A DNA stretch of 32,877 nucleotides, from assembly GCF_000721105.1 (NCBI RefSeq), contig NZ_JOEV01000064.1:1-32877 (forward strand), written 5' to 3'. The position numbers and the translations under genes are program-made. Position 1 is the first letter of the stretch. Each line of letters opens with the position of its first letter. The notes below the pieces were generated by a model, which made no database searches, was not told the DNA's origin, and saw nothing but the letters and a program-made list of their open reading frames with translations. Source of the DNA: Streptomyces cellulosae (GTDB lineage: Bacteria; Actinomycetota; Actinomycetes; Streptomycetales; Streptomycetaceae). Below are positions 8,206 to 15,376 of this stretch, piece by piece.

Positions 8206-8211
8206 ATTCTG
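8206..8211 (-). promoter_or_regulatory. -10 element of the PH-domain gene (leaderless)
   Basis: CAGAAT on the minus strand, 7 nt from the ATG at 8198. Confidence 0.4.
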
Positions 8212-8360
8212 CCCGACGCCTTAGCGCCCCCCGCACCCGACGCCACCCACCTCCCTCGCACCCCGCCCTCCACCGATCAGGCCCACCACCCCCCGCTCAC
8301 CAGACCAACCGCCACCCGGTACCGGCCGACCCCCGATACCCAACCCACCCTGTACAGCCG

Positions 8361-8372
8361 CTACGCGCGTAG
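8361..8372. promoter_or_regulatory. Palindromic operator CTACGCGCGTAG, copy 2 (deoC promoter)
   Basis: An exact copy of the 12-bp palindrome, one base before the deoC -10 box and about 14-25 bp before the predicted transcription start. A protein bound here would sit between the -35 and -10 elements. Confidence 0.8.
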
Positions 8373-8373
8373 A

Positions 8374-8379
8374 TATGCT
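8374..8379 (+). promoter_or_regulatory. -10 element of deoC (leaderless)
   Basis: TATGCT lies 6 nt before GTG 8386, which favours that GTG over the in-frame ATG at 8392 as the start. Confidence 0.55.
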
Positions 8380-8385
8380 CGTCTG

Positions 8386-9354
8386 GTGACCATGCCCACC
8401 ACTGCACCGAACGCAGCTCATGCTCTGGCCGACGTCACCGCGTCCGACAGCACGCTGCGCAGTTACCTGCACGGACTGCCCGGCGTCGACGCGGTCGGCC
8501 TGGAGGCGCGCGCCGCCTCGCTCGGCACCCGTTCCATCAAGACGACCGCCAAGGCGTACGCCATCGACCTCGCCATCTCGATGGTCGACCTGACGACGCT
8601 GGAAGGCGCGGACACCCCGGGCAAGGTCCGGGCGCTCGGCGTCAAGGCGGTCCGCCCCGACCCGACCGACCGGACGGCCCCGTCGACCGCGGCCGTCTGC
8701 GTCTACCCCGACATGGTGGCCACCGCCAAGCAGGCCGTCGCCGGCTCAGAGGTCAAGGTCGCCTCGGTGGCCACCGCGTTCCCCGCGGGCCGCGCCCCGC
8801 TCAGCGTGAAGCTGGCGGACGTGCGCGAGGCCGTCGCGGCCGGTGCCGACGAGATCGACATGGTCATCGACCGCGGCGCGTTCCTCGCGGGCACATACAT
8901 GAAGGTGTACGACGAGATCGTCGCGGTGAAGGAGGCCTGCGGCACCGACGCCCGCCTCAAGGTCATCTTCGAGACGGGCGAGCTGTCGACGTACGACAAC
9001 ATCCGCCGCGCGAGCTGGCTCGGGATGCTGGCCGGGGCGGACTTCATCAAGACGTCGACCGGCAAGGTGGCGGTGAACGCCACGCCCGCCAACACCCTCC
9101 TCATGCTGGAGGCGGTCCGCGACTTCCGCGCCCGCACGGGGGTACAGGTCGGCGTGAAGCCCGCCGGCGGCATCCGCACCTCCAAGGACGCGATCAAGTT
9201 CCTGGTCCTGGTCAACGAGACCGCCGGCGAGGACTGGCTGGACAGCCACTGGTTCCGCTTCGGCGCCTCCTCACTCCTGAACGACCTGCTGATGCAGCGT
9301 CAGAAGCTGGCCACCGGCCGCTACTCCGGCCCCGACTACGTGACGGTGGACTGA
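8386..9354 (+). CDS. deoC: Deoxyribose-phosphate aldolase
   Basis: The 322-residue class I aldolase is of the actinobacterial length, with an N-terminal extension of about 60 residues before the TIM barrel. The Schiff-base lysine is K222 in ADFIKTSTGK, the second active-site lysine is K258 in GVKPAGGIRT, and the acidic proton-relay region is DEIDMVID. It cleaves 2-deoxyribose-5-phosphate to glyceraldehyde-3-phosphate and acetaldehyde in the cytosol. It heads an operon with two aldehyde dehydrogenase genes; only 5 nt separate it from the first. The nucleoside operator is directly upstream. Confidence 0.96.
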   Translation: MTMPTTAPNAAHALADVTASDSTLRSYLHGLPGVDAVGLEARAASLGTRSIKTTAKAYAIDLAISMVDLTTLEGADTPGKVRALGVKAVRPDPTDRTAPSTAAVCVYPDMVATAKQAVAGSEVKVASVATAFPAGRAPLSVKLADVREAVAAGADEIDMVIDRGAFLAGTYMKVYDEIVAVKEACGTDARLKVIFETGELSTYDNIRRASWLGMLAGADFIKTSTGKVAVNATPANTLLMLEAVRDFRARTGVQVGVKPAGGIRTSKDAIKFLVLVNETAGEDWLDSHWFRFGASSLLNDLLMQRQKLATGRYSGPDYVTVD

Positions 9355-9359
9355 CCCCC

Positions 9360-10814
9360 ATGGACATGCAATTGCAGACATCGGCATTCGCATACGCACC
9401 CGCACCCGAGTCCCGCGCGATCGTCGACATCGCCCCGTCGTACGGGCTGTTCATCGACGGCGAGTTCACGGAGGCGGCCGACGGCAAGGTCTTCAAGACG
9501 GTCTCGCCGAGCACGGAGGAAGTGCTGTCCGAGGTCGCCCAGGCCGGCACCGAGGACGTCGACCGGGCGGTCAGGGCCGCCCGGAAGGCCTTCGAGAAGT
9601 GGTCCGCGCTGCCCGGCTCCGAGCGCGCGAAGTACCTCTTCCGCATCGCCCGGATCATCCAGGAGCGCAGCCGCGAACTGGCCGTCCTGGAGACCCTGGA
9701 CAACGGCAAGCCCATCAAGGAGACCCGCGACGCCGACCTGCCCCTGGTCGCCGCGCACTTCTTCTACTACGCGGGCTGGGCCGACAAGCTCGAGCACGCC
9801 GGCTTCGGCGCGACCCCCCGGCCGCTCGGCGTCGCCGGCCAGGTCATCCCTTGGAACTTCCCACTCCTGATGCTGGCGTGGAAGATCGCCCCGGCGCTCG
9901 CGACCGGCAACACGGTCGTCCTGAAGCCCGCCGAGACGACGCCCCTCTCCGCCCTCTTCTTCGCGGACATCTGCCGCCAGGCGGGTTTGCCGAGGGGTGT
10001 CGTCAACATCCTTCCGGGATACGGCGACACGGGCGCCGCGCTCGTCGCGCACCCCGACGTGAACAAGGTCGCCTTCACCGGCTCCACGGCCGTCGGCAAG
10101 GAGATCGCGAAGACCGTCGCCGGCACCCGCAAGAAGCTCACCCTCGAACTCGGCGGCAAGGGCGCCAACATCGTCTTCGACGACGCCCCGATCGACCAGG
10201 CCGTCGAGGGCATCGTCAACGGCATCTTCTTCAACCAGGGCCAGGTCTGCTGCGCGGGCTCCCGCCTGCTGGTCCAGGAGTCGATCGAGGACGAGTTGCT
10301 GGACTCCCTCAAGCGCCGTCTGTCCACCCTGCGTCTCGGCGACCCGCTGGACAAGAACACGGACATCGGCGCGATCAACTCCGAGGAGCAGCTCACCCGC
10401 ATCACCTCGCTCGTCGAGCAGGGCGAGGCGGAGGGCGCCGAGCGCTGGTCCCCGGACTGCGAACTCCCCTCGTCCGGCTACTGGTTCGCCCCGACGCTCT
10501 TCACGAAGGTCACCCAGGCGCACACCGTCGCCCGGGACGAGATCTTCGGCCCGGTCCTGTCGGTCCTCACCTTCCGCACCCCGGACGAGGCCGTCGCCAA
10601 GGCCAACAACACCCCGTACGGCCTGTCGGCGGGCATCTGGACGGAGAAGGGATCGCGGATCCTCGCCGTCGCGGGCAAGCTCCGCGCAGGCGTCGTCTGG
10701 TCCAACACGTTCAACAAGTTCGACCCGACCTCGCCGTTCGGCGGGTACAAGGAGTCGGGCTTCGGCCGCGAGGGCGGCCGCCACGGCCTGGAGGCGTACC
10801 TCGATGTCCGATAA
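9360..10814 (+). CDS. Aldehyde dehydrogenase (catalytic)
   Basis: The 484-residue NAD(P)-dependent enzyme shows the cofactor loop IPWNFPLLMLAWK, VVLKPAE with the NAD-binding lysine, FTGSTAVGKEI, general base E263 in LELGGKGA, catalytic C297 in NQGQVCCAGSR and EIFGPVL. It starts 5 nt after deoC and overlaps the next gene, so the three are surely co-transcribed. Acetaldehyde released by DeoC is the obvious substrate; that assignment is inference from position. Together with the next gene it matches the two-domain plan of ALDH16. Confidence 0.93.
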   Translation: MDMQLQTSAFAYAPAPESRAIVDIAPSYGLFIDGEFTEAADGKVFKTVSPSTEEVLSEVAQAGTEDVDRAVRAARKAFEKWSALPGSERAKYLFRIARIIQERSRELAVLETLDNGKPIKETRDADLPLVAAHFFYYAGWADKLEHAGFGATPRPLGVAGQVIPWNFPLLMLAWKIAPALATGNTVVLKPAETTPLSALFFADICRQAGLPRGVVNILPGYGDTGAALVAHPDVNKVAFTGSTAVGKEIAKTVAGTRKKLTLELGGKGANIVFDDAPIDQAVEGIVNGIFFNQGQVCCAGSRLLVQESIEDELLDSLKRRLSTLRLGDPLDKNTDIGAINSEEQLTRITSLVEQGEAEGAERWSPDCELPSSGYWFAPTLFTKVTQAHTVARDEIFGPVLSVLTFRTPDEAVAKANNTPYGLSAGIWTEKGSRILAVAGKLRAGVVWSNTFNKFDPTSPFGGYKESGFGREGGRHGLEAYLDVR

Positions 10815-11715
10815 GACCGACAAGACCGAGCAGCTGCGACTCAGCGTCTTCAAGACCTACAAGCTGTACGTCGGCGGGAAGTTCCCGCGTTCCGAGAGCG
10901 GCCGGGTGTACGAGGTGACCGACGCAAAGGGCAAGTGGCTGGCGAACGCGCCCCTCTCCTCCCGCAAGGACGCCCGTGACGCGGTCGTCGCCGCGCGCAA
11001 GGCGTTCGGCGGCTGGTCGGGGGCCACGGCGTACAACCGGGGCCAGGTCCTCTACCGCGTCGCCGAGATGCTGGAGGGCCGCAAGGGCCAGTTCGTCCAC
11101 GAGGTCGCCGACGCGGAGGGCCTGTCGAAGTCCAAGGCGGCCGCGGTCGTGGAGGCCACCATCGACCGCTGGGTCTGGTACGCGGGCTGGACCGACAAGA
11201 TCGCCCAGGTGACCGGCGGCGGCAACCCGGTCGCGGGCCCCTTCTTCAACCTGTCCTCCCCCGAACCGACGGGCGTCGTCGCGGTCCTGGCTCCGCAGGA
11301 GTCGTCGTTCCTGGGCCTGGTCTCGGTGATCGCCCCGGTGATCGCGACCGGCAACACGGCCGTCGTGGTGGCGTCCGAGCGGTCCCCCCTGCCGGCCCTC
11401 TCCCTCGGCGAGGTCCTCGCCACCTCCGACGTCCCCGGCGGTGTCGTCAACGTCCTCTCCGGCCGTACGGCCGAGATCGCCGCCCCGCTGGCGGCGCACC
11501 AGGACGTCAACGCGATCGACCTGGCGGGCGCCGACGAGGTTCTCGCCAAGGACCTGGAGATCGCGGCGGCCGACAACCTGAAGCGCGTCCTGCGTCCACA
11601 ACCTGTGGACGACTGGTCGGCGACACCCGGCATCGACCGCATGACGGCGTTCCTGGAGACCAAGACGGTCTGGCACCCGACGGGTTCGCTGGGCGCCTCG
11701 GGCTCGTCCTACTGA
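10804..11715 (+). CDS. Vestigial aldehyde dehydrogenase-like protein
   Basis: The 303-residue protein aligns with roughly the first half of an ALDH (KLYVGGKFPRSESGRVYEV, AARKAFGGWS, WYAGWTDK). Key residues are gone: PWNFP is replaced by APQESSFLG, the VLKPAE lysine segment by VVVASERSPLP, GST by LAGADEV, and there is no catalytic cysteine or EIFGP. The fold is complete to its C-terminus with no frameshift, so it looks like a maintained pseudoenzyme rather than decay. Its ATG lies inside the previous gene (11-bp overlap), implying translational coupling. Fused ALDH16 proteins have just such a non-catalytic second domain of about 300 residues. Confidence 0.85.
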   Translation: MSDKTDKTEQLRLSVFKTYKLYVGGKFPRSESGRVYEVTDAKGKWLANAPLSSRKDARDAVVAARKAFGGWSGATAYNRGQVLYRVAEMLEGRKGQFVHEVADAEGLSKSKAAAVVEATIDRWVWYAGWTDKIAQVTGGGNPVAGPFFNLSSPEPTGVVAVLAPQESSFLGLVSVIAPVIATGNTAVVVASERSPLPALSLGEVLATSDVPGGVVNVLSGRTAEIAAPLAAHQDVNAIDLAGADEVLAKDLEIAAADNLKRVLRPQPVDDWSATPGIDRMTAFLETKTVWHPTGSLGASGSSY

Positions 11716-11856
11716 GCCCTCACCAAGCCGCTCTCCTCATATCCCCCAACTGGCTCAGGACCCCGGCCCGGCGACGTCGGCACCTTATGGATCACCTGAT
11801 GTACGCCGCCCGCACGTGGGTGACTGCCGAGTGCGGCCGACCGCCTGAGCGAACGG

Positions 11857-11890
11857 AGCGCCGCGCCCCCGTCCCGGGAGGCGCGGCGCT
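11857..11890. terminator. Bidirectional stem-loop between ALDH operon and secreted-protein gene
   Basis: AGCGCCGCGCC (11857-11867) pairs perfectly with 11880-11890 around a 12-nt loop. It lies between two convergent genes and can serve both. The rest of the 11716-11907 gap shows nothing recognisable. Confidence 0.75.
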
Positions 11891-11907
11891 CTGCCGTGAC
11901 CGGGGAT

Positions 11908-12300
11908 TCAGCGGTTCAGCAGCCCGGCCGCCCCACCGACCACCGGGAGGCTCCCGATCGACGACGCCTGGGCCACCGGCCGGGTCAGCGCCTGCGAGGT
12001 CAGCGGCTTGAAGTCGCCCACCTGGGTGCCGACGCCGTTGTCGAGGGGGTCGACGCCGGTGCCGGCGAGCGGGTTGGGCTTGAGGCCGGTCACCGGGCCG
12101 GTGACGTAGCCGACCGTGCCGGTGGGGGCCTGCGGGTCGGCATGGCCGGGCGAGGTGGGGCGGGAACCCTTCAGACCGGCGCCCGGATCGCTGTCCGCGG
12201 CGGCCGTCACCACACCTGCCCCCAGGGCCACTCCGGCGGTCGCGAGGACGACCATGGCGCGCCGGGCGGTCGGGTTCGGGAGGGACGCGTGTCGGGCCAT
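11908..12300 (-). CDS. Small secreted protein of unknown function
   Basis: The 130-residue protein has a basic N-terminus (MARHASLPNPTARRA), a hydrophobic core (MVVLATAGVALGAGVVTAAA) and a likely cleavage site after the Ala run. The mature part is rich in Gly, Pro and Thr (PTGTVGYVTGPVTGLKPNPLAG) and ends SLPVVGGAAGLLNR. I recognise no catalytic domain. The ATG at 12300 was chosen as the first codon of the signal peptide. A second short protein with a similar GLPVGG-type C-terminus is encoded at 18546-18872. Confidence 0.75.
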   Translation of the reverse strand: MARHASLPNPTARRAMVVLATAGVALGAGVVTAAADSDPGAGLKGSRPTSPGHADPQAPTGTVGYVTGPVTGLKPNPLAGTGVDPLDNGVGTQVGDFKPLTSQALTRPVAQASSIGSLPVVGGAAGLLNR

Positions 12301-12427
12301 CGTTTCTGCCACCTTCGCCAGCGTACGGTAATCGGACTGCCACGAAGGGTAGTTGATGTGTGACACGCGCTTCAAAGCCACCCCGCGGGGTCGGCAGGGC
12401 GTACGGAATGCGTCAAACTGGTGTCCC

Positions 12428-13063
12428 GTGAGCATCCTTCCCCCTCCGCCCGCCCGTGTCGTGCTGCTCTGCGGCCCCTCGGGCTCGGGCAAGTCCCTCG
12501 TCGCCGCCCGCTCCGGGCTTCCCGTGCTGCGCCTCGACGACTTCTACAAAGAGGGCGACGACCCGACGCTGCCGCTGGTGGCGGGGAGCTCCGACATCGA
12601 CTGGGACCACCCGGACTCCTGGGACGCGGACGTCGCGCTCGCCGCGATCATGGACCTGTGCCGCACGGGTCGTACGAAGGTCCCCGTCTACGACATCGCG
12701 CTCAGTGCCCGTACCGGCGAGGAGTCGGTCGACGTGGGGCGGACGCCGCTGTTCATCGCGGAAGGCATCTTCGCCGCCGAGATCATCACGCGCTGCCGTG
12801 AACTGGGCGTCCTGGCAGACGCGTTGTGCCTGAGCCGCGGACCGGTGAAGACCTTCCGCCGGCGCTTTCTGCGGGACCTGAGGGAGGGCCGCAAGTCGGT
12901 GCCGTTCCTGCTGCGCCGCGGCTGGCGCCTGATGCGCGCGGAGCGTTCCATCGTGACCCGCCAGACGGCGCTGGGCGCCTCCGCCTGCGACAAGGACGAG
13001 GCCCTGACCCGCCTGGCCACGGCCGCGACAGGCCCCCGCCCGGCGACGACCCCGGCCGCCTGA
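12428..13063 (+). CDS. udk: Uridine kinase-like P-loop ATPase
   Basis: The 211-residue protein has Walker A GPSGSGKS at residues 16-23, then LRLDDFYKEGDDP and DWDHPDSWD, the nucleoside-binding signature of uridine/cytidine kinases, followed by PVYDIALSARTG and FIAEGIFAAEI. Arg-rich lid segments (FRRRFLRDLREGRKS) close the active site in relatives. It would phosphorylate uridine or cytidine to the monophosphate, complementing the salvage enzymes nearby. The exact substrate is not proven by motifs. The GTG at 12428 lies shortly before the P-loop; upstream in-frame codons read like non-coding sequence. No nucleoside operator precedes it. Confidence 0.8.
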   Translation: MSILPPPPARVVLLCGPSGSGKSLVAARSGLPVLRLDDFYKEGDDPTLPLVAGSSDIDWDHPDSWDADVALAAIMDLCRTGRTKVPVYDIALSARTGEESVDVGRTPLFIAEGIFAAEIITRCRELGVLADALCLSRGPVKTFRRRFLRDLREGRKSVPFLLRRGWRLMRAERSIVTRQTALGASACDKDEALTRLATAATGPRPATTPAA

Positions 13064-13120
13064 ACGACTTCGGCCCCTTCCGCGTCGTAGGTCCGTAAAC
13101 CGGTCCGCGAAAGGAAGCCG

Positions 13121-13477
13121 ATGACAACTGTCCTCCAGACCGCCCGACGGGTGCTGGTGACCGCCGCGCTCTTCGCCCCCGCCCTCGGATGCTCGCTGGT
13201 GGACGGTGGTGGCGGATCCTTCGCGGCTTCCTGCGCGCACGTCGTGACGTACGAGAGCCGCACCTATGCGGGCGTCGGGAACGCCCGTTTCACCGTCGGC
13301 GAGAGGCTGGGCACCGCCACGATCCCGGAGTGCGACGACACCCCGAACGATCCCGGGGTCTCCGTGCCCGAGGGCCGGACCCCCGCGTACGCGGTCGAGG
13401 GGAGGGACCCCGCCGAGGCCATCGCCGTCGGGGACACCCCCGCCGAGGCACACCTCATGGAAGCGGACACCCGCTGA
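13121..13477 (+). CDS. Small putative lipoprotein
   Basis: The 118-residue protein has an N-terminal signal (TARRVLVTAALFAPALGC) ending in a lipobox-like ALGC. A short domain follows with SCAHVVTYESRTYAGVGNAR and TIPECDD, resembling small actinobacterial domains of unknown function (DUF6281-like, from memory). Two cysteines of the mature part may form a disulfide. AAAGGAAG lies about 5 nt before the ATG. It is 57 bp after the kinase and probably in the same transcript. Function unknown. Confidence 0.7.
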   Translation: MTTVLQTARRVLVTAALFAPALGCSLVDGGGGSFAASCAHVVTYESRTYAGVGNARFTVGERLGTATIPECDDTPNDPGVSVPEGRTPAYAVEGRDPAEAIAVGDTPAEAHLMEADTR

Positions 13478-13502
13478 AACAGACACGCTGACGCAGACAC
13501 GA

Positions 13503-13543
13503 AAGCGGGACTGGACGGACCCCCCGATCCTCCAGCCCCGCTT
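13503..13543. terminator. Stem-loop terminator after the lipoprotein gene
   Basis: 13503-13515 pairs with 13531-13543 (13 bp, one mismatch) around a 15-nt loop. It is followed on the plus strand by CTTCGTG and lies between convergent genes. Confidence 0.75.
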
Positions 13544-13552
13544 CTTCGTGCT

Positions 13553-13651
13553 CCCCCGTGCTTCCCCGTTCCCCCTGATCCCCCGTCGGTCCCCCGTGAC
13601 CCCCGTGGGTGTTCCCCCCTGTTACCGCTCCCCCGTTACTTGCTCCCCCCC
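13553..13651 (-). other. G-tract cluster (quadruplex-prone) downstream of sigQ
   Basis: On the minus strand, the coding strand of sigQ, nine runs of 4-7 G follow one another just after the sigQ stop codon. The five runs between 13564 and 13604 are separated by only 3-6 nt. This meets the usual pattern for an intramolecular G-quadruplex in DNA or in the sigQ 3' UTR. On the plus strand it reads as quasi-repeats of TCCCCCGT. Confidence 0.7.
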
Positions 13652-13656
13652 GACCC

Positions 13657-14400
13657 TCAGGCGACAAGCTCCCCGAAGGTGTTCTGCTCGTCACGGTCGA
13701 AGCTGAGGACCTCGTCCTCGCGCAGCCGGCGGAGCGACCGCCAGATGCTGGACTTCACCGTGCCGACACTGATGTCGAGGATCTCCGCGATCTCCGGGTC
13801 CGTGCGGCCCTCGTAGTAGCGCAGGACCAGCATGGTGCGCTGGAGTTCGGGCAGCCGGGCCAGCGCCTGCCACAGGACCGCGCGCAGTTCGGTGCCGCGC
13901 ATCGCGTCCGTGTCGCCGGGCGTCTCCGGCAGTTCCTCGGTCGGGTACTCGTTCAGCTTGCGGCGGCGCCACGCGCTGATGTGCAGGTTGGTCATGGTGC
14001 GGCGGAGGTATCCGCCGACCGCCGCCTTGTCGCTGATCCGGTCCCACGCCTTGTACGTCGAGAACAGCGCGCTCTGCAGCAGGTCCTCGGCCTCGAAGCG
14101 ATCGCCGGTCAGGTGGTAGGCGGTTGCGTACAGGGAGGCGCGGCGTTCCTGGACGTAGGCGGTGAACTCCACCTCCGACAGCGAGCGACGCTCCCCCGAG
14201 CCCTCCCCGTACGTGGTTCCCCCGTGCGTTTCCCCCGTGTGTGCGTCAACCACCGTCATGTACCCGGTGTGCTGACGCCCGGTGCCGCGAGCGCACCCCC
14301 GCTGGCTCACGGCACCGGCCTTCTCGGAACCCCGGCCCCCGTTCACGTCGTGGAGCCGCGTGATCACTGCGCTAGTGCTGGTGCTGTGCAGCGTGTTCAT
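13657..14400 (-). CDS. sigQ: ECF sigma factor SigQ (SigE-like family)
   Basis: 247 residues from the ATG at 14400. Sigma region 2 is RASLYATAYHLTGDRFEAEDLLQ and onward, with the DLLQSALF core. Region 4 is PELQRTMLVLRYYEG followed by EIAEILDISVGTVKSSIWRS. There is no zinc-finger anti-sigma gene beside it. The position, divergent from afsQ1, matches S. coelicolor sigQ, whose expression depends on AfsQ1 and which influences secondary metabolism and development. An alternative start is the in-frame ATG at 14259 (MTVVDAHTGE), which drops a 47-residue Arg/Gly-rich leader. No strong Shine-Dalgarno precedes either. An AfsQ1 box lies 121 bp upstream. Confidence 0.9.
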   Translation of the reverse strand: MNTLHSTSTSAVITRLHDVNGGRGSEKAGAVSQRGCARGTGRQHTGYMTVVDAHTGETHGGTTYGEGSGERRSLSEVEFTAYVQERRASLYATAYHLTGDRFEAEDLLQSALFSTYKAWDRISDKAAVGGYLRRTMTNLHISAWRRRKLNEYPTEELPETPGDTDAMRGTELRAVLWQALARLPELQRTMLVLRYYEGRTDPEIAEILDISVGTVKSSIWRSLRRLREDEVLSFDRDEQNTFGELVA

Positions 14401-14520
14401 CTCGCGCCCCCCGTCGTGGACTTACCCGGTGTTTCGCTCTGGTGTTCCGGTGTTGCGTCCTGCTTCCTTGCCTGTGCCAAAAAGATTGCCGGGGCCACTT
14501 CATCGCCGTGTCCGCCGACT

Positions 14521-14536
14521 GTCACAGACCTGTCAC
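14521..14536. promoter_or_regulatory. AfsQ1 box in the sigQ-afsQ1 intergenic region
   Basis: GTCAC, six bases, GTCAC: an exact match to the published AfsQ1 consensus GTnAC-n6-GTnAC (two direct 5-nt repeats). It is about 121 bp before the sigQ ATG and about 160 bp before the afsQ1 GTG, so sigQ is the likelier target. The remaining intergenic DNA (14401-14698) shows no gene. Confidence 0.75.
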
Positions 14537-14685
14537 AGGCCCCCTCGGGGGTCGCTCCGGGCGCGGCGCGGGTCCCCGCCCGGGTCCCTCGGCGGTCCCC
14601 CACGGACAGGAGCGGCGAAAGCCCGGGAAAATACAGGTGGCGACCGGTATTCCTCCAGGTGTCGCAGCCCCGCCCCGCCATGGGT

Positions 14686-14691
14686 CAGAAT
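14686..14691 (+). promoter_or_regulatory. -10 element of afsQ1 (leaderless)
   Basis: CAGAAT is 7 nt before the GTG at 14699. This favours GTG over the overlapping in-frame ATG at 14690 as the first codon. Confidence 0.5.
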
Positions 14692-14698
14692 GACCCCC

Positions 14699-15376
14699 GT
14701 GCCTTCCCTGTTGCTGATCGAGGACGACGACGCCATCCGTACGGCCCTGGAGCTGTCTCTGACACGCCAGGGACATCGGGTTGCCACCGCTGCCACCGGC
14801 GAGGACGGCCTGAAGCTGCTGCGTGAGCAGCGGCCGGATCTGATCGTGCTGGACGTGATGCTGCCCGGCATCGACGGCTTCGAGGTGTGCCGGCGCATCC
14901 GGCGCACCGACCAGCTGCCCATCATCCTGCTGACCGCGCGCAGCGACGACATCGACGTCGTGGTCGGACTCGAGTCCGGTGCCGACGACTATGTGGTCAA
15001 GCCGGTGCAGGGCCGGGTCCTCGACGCCCGGATCCGGGCCGTGCTGCGGCGCGGCGAACGGGAGGCCAACGACGCGGCCAGCTTCGGTTCGCTGGTCATC
15101 GACCGTGCGGCCATGACCGTGACGAAGAACGGTGAGGACCTCCAGCTCACCCCGACCGAGCTCAGGCTGTTGCTGGAGCTGAGCCGGCGGCCGGGCCAGG
15201 CGCTGTCCCGCCAGCAGTTGCTGCGGCTGGTGTGGGAGCACGACTACCTGGGCGACTCGCGGCTGGTGGACGCCTGTGTGCAGCGGCTGCGCGCCAAGGT
15301 CGAGGACGTGCCGTCGTCCCCGACGCTGATCCGTACGGTCCGTGGTGTCGGCTACCGGCTGGACACTCCTCAGTGA
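14699..15376 (+). CDS. afsQ1: Response regulator AfsQ1
   Basis: The 225-residue OmpR/PhoB-class protein has the receiver acidic pair E8/D9-D10, phospho-acceptor D52 in LIVLDVMLPG, ILLTARSD and the conserved lysine in DYVVKP. A C-terminal winged helix follows (LTPTELRLLLELSRRPGQ, DSRLVDACVQRLRAKVED, IRTVRGVGYRLD). The GTG start gives the length I recall for S. coelicolor AfsQ1 and is supported by the -10 box. AfsQ1 controls antibiotic pathway regulators, sigQ and nitrogen genes in S. coelicolor. The afsQ2 frame opens before its stop codon. Confidence 0.95.
   Translation: MPSLLLIEDDDAIRTALELSLTRQGHRVATAATGEDGLKLLREQRPDLIVLDVMLPGIDGFEVCRRIRRTDQLPIILLTARSDDIDVVVGLESGADDYVVKPVQGRVLDARIRAVLRRGEREANDAASFGSLVIDRAAMTVTKNGEDLQLTPTELRLLLELSRRPGQALSRQQLLRLVWEHDYLGDSRLVDACVQRLRAKVEDVPSSPTLIRTVRGVGYRLDTPQ

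Noticed and set aside
10804..11715. Short ALDH gene considered as a decaying pseudogene
   Set aside because: No frameshift or internal stop, a full-length overlap-coupled start, and consistent loss of all catalytic motifs. This fits a conserved non-catalytic domain better than recent decay.
14420..14460. GGAAC-like -35 on the minus strand before sigQ as an ECF autoregulatory promoter
   Set aside because: A GGAAC is present but I could not find a convincing -10 at proper spacing; the evidence is too weak to list.
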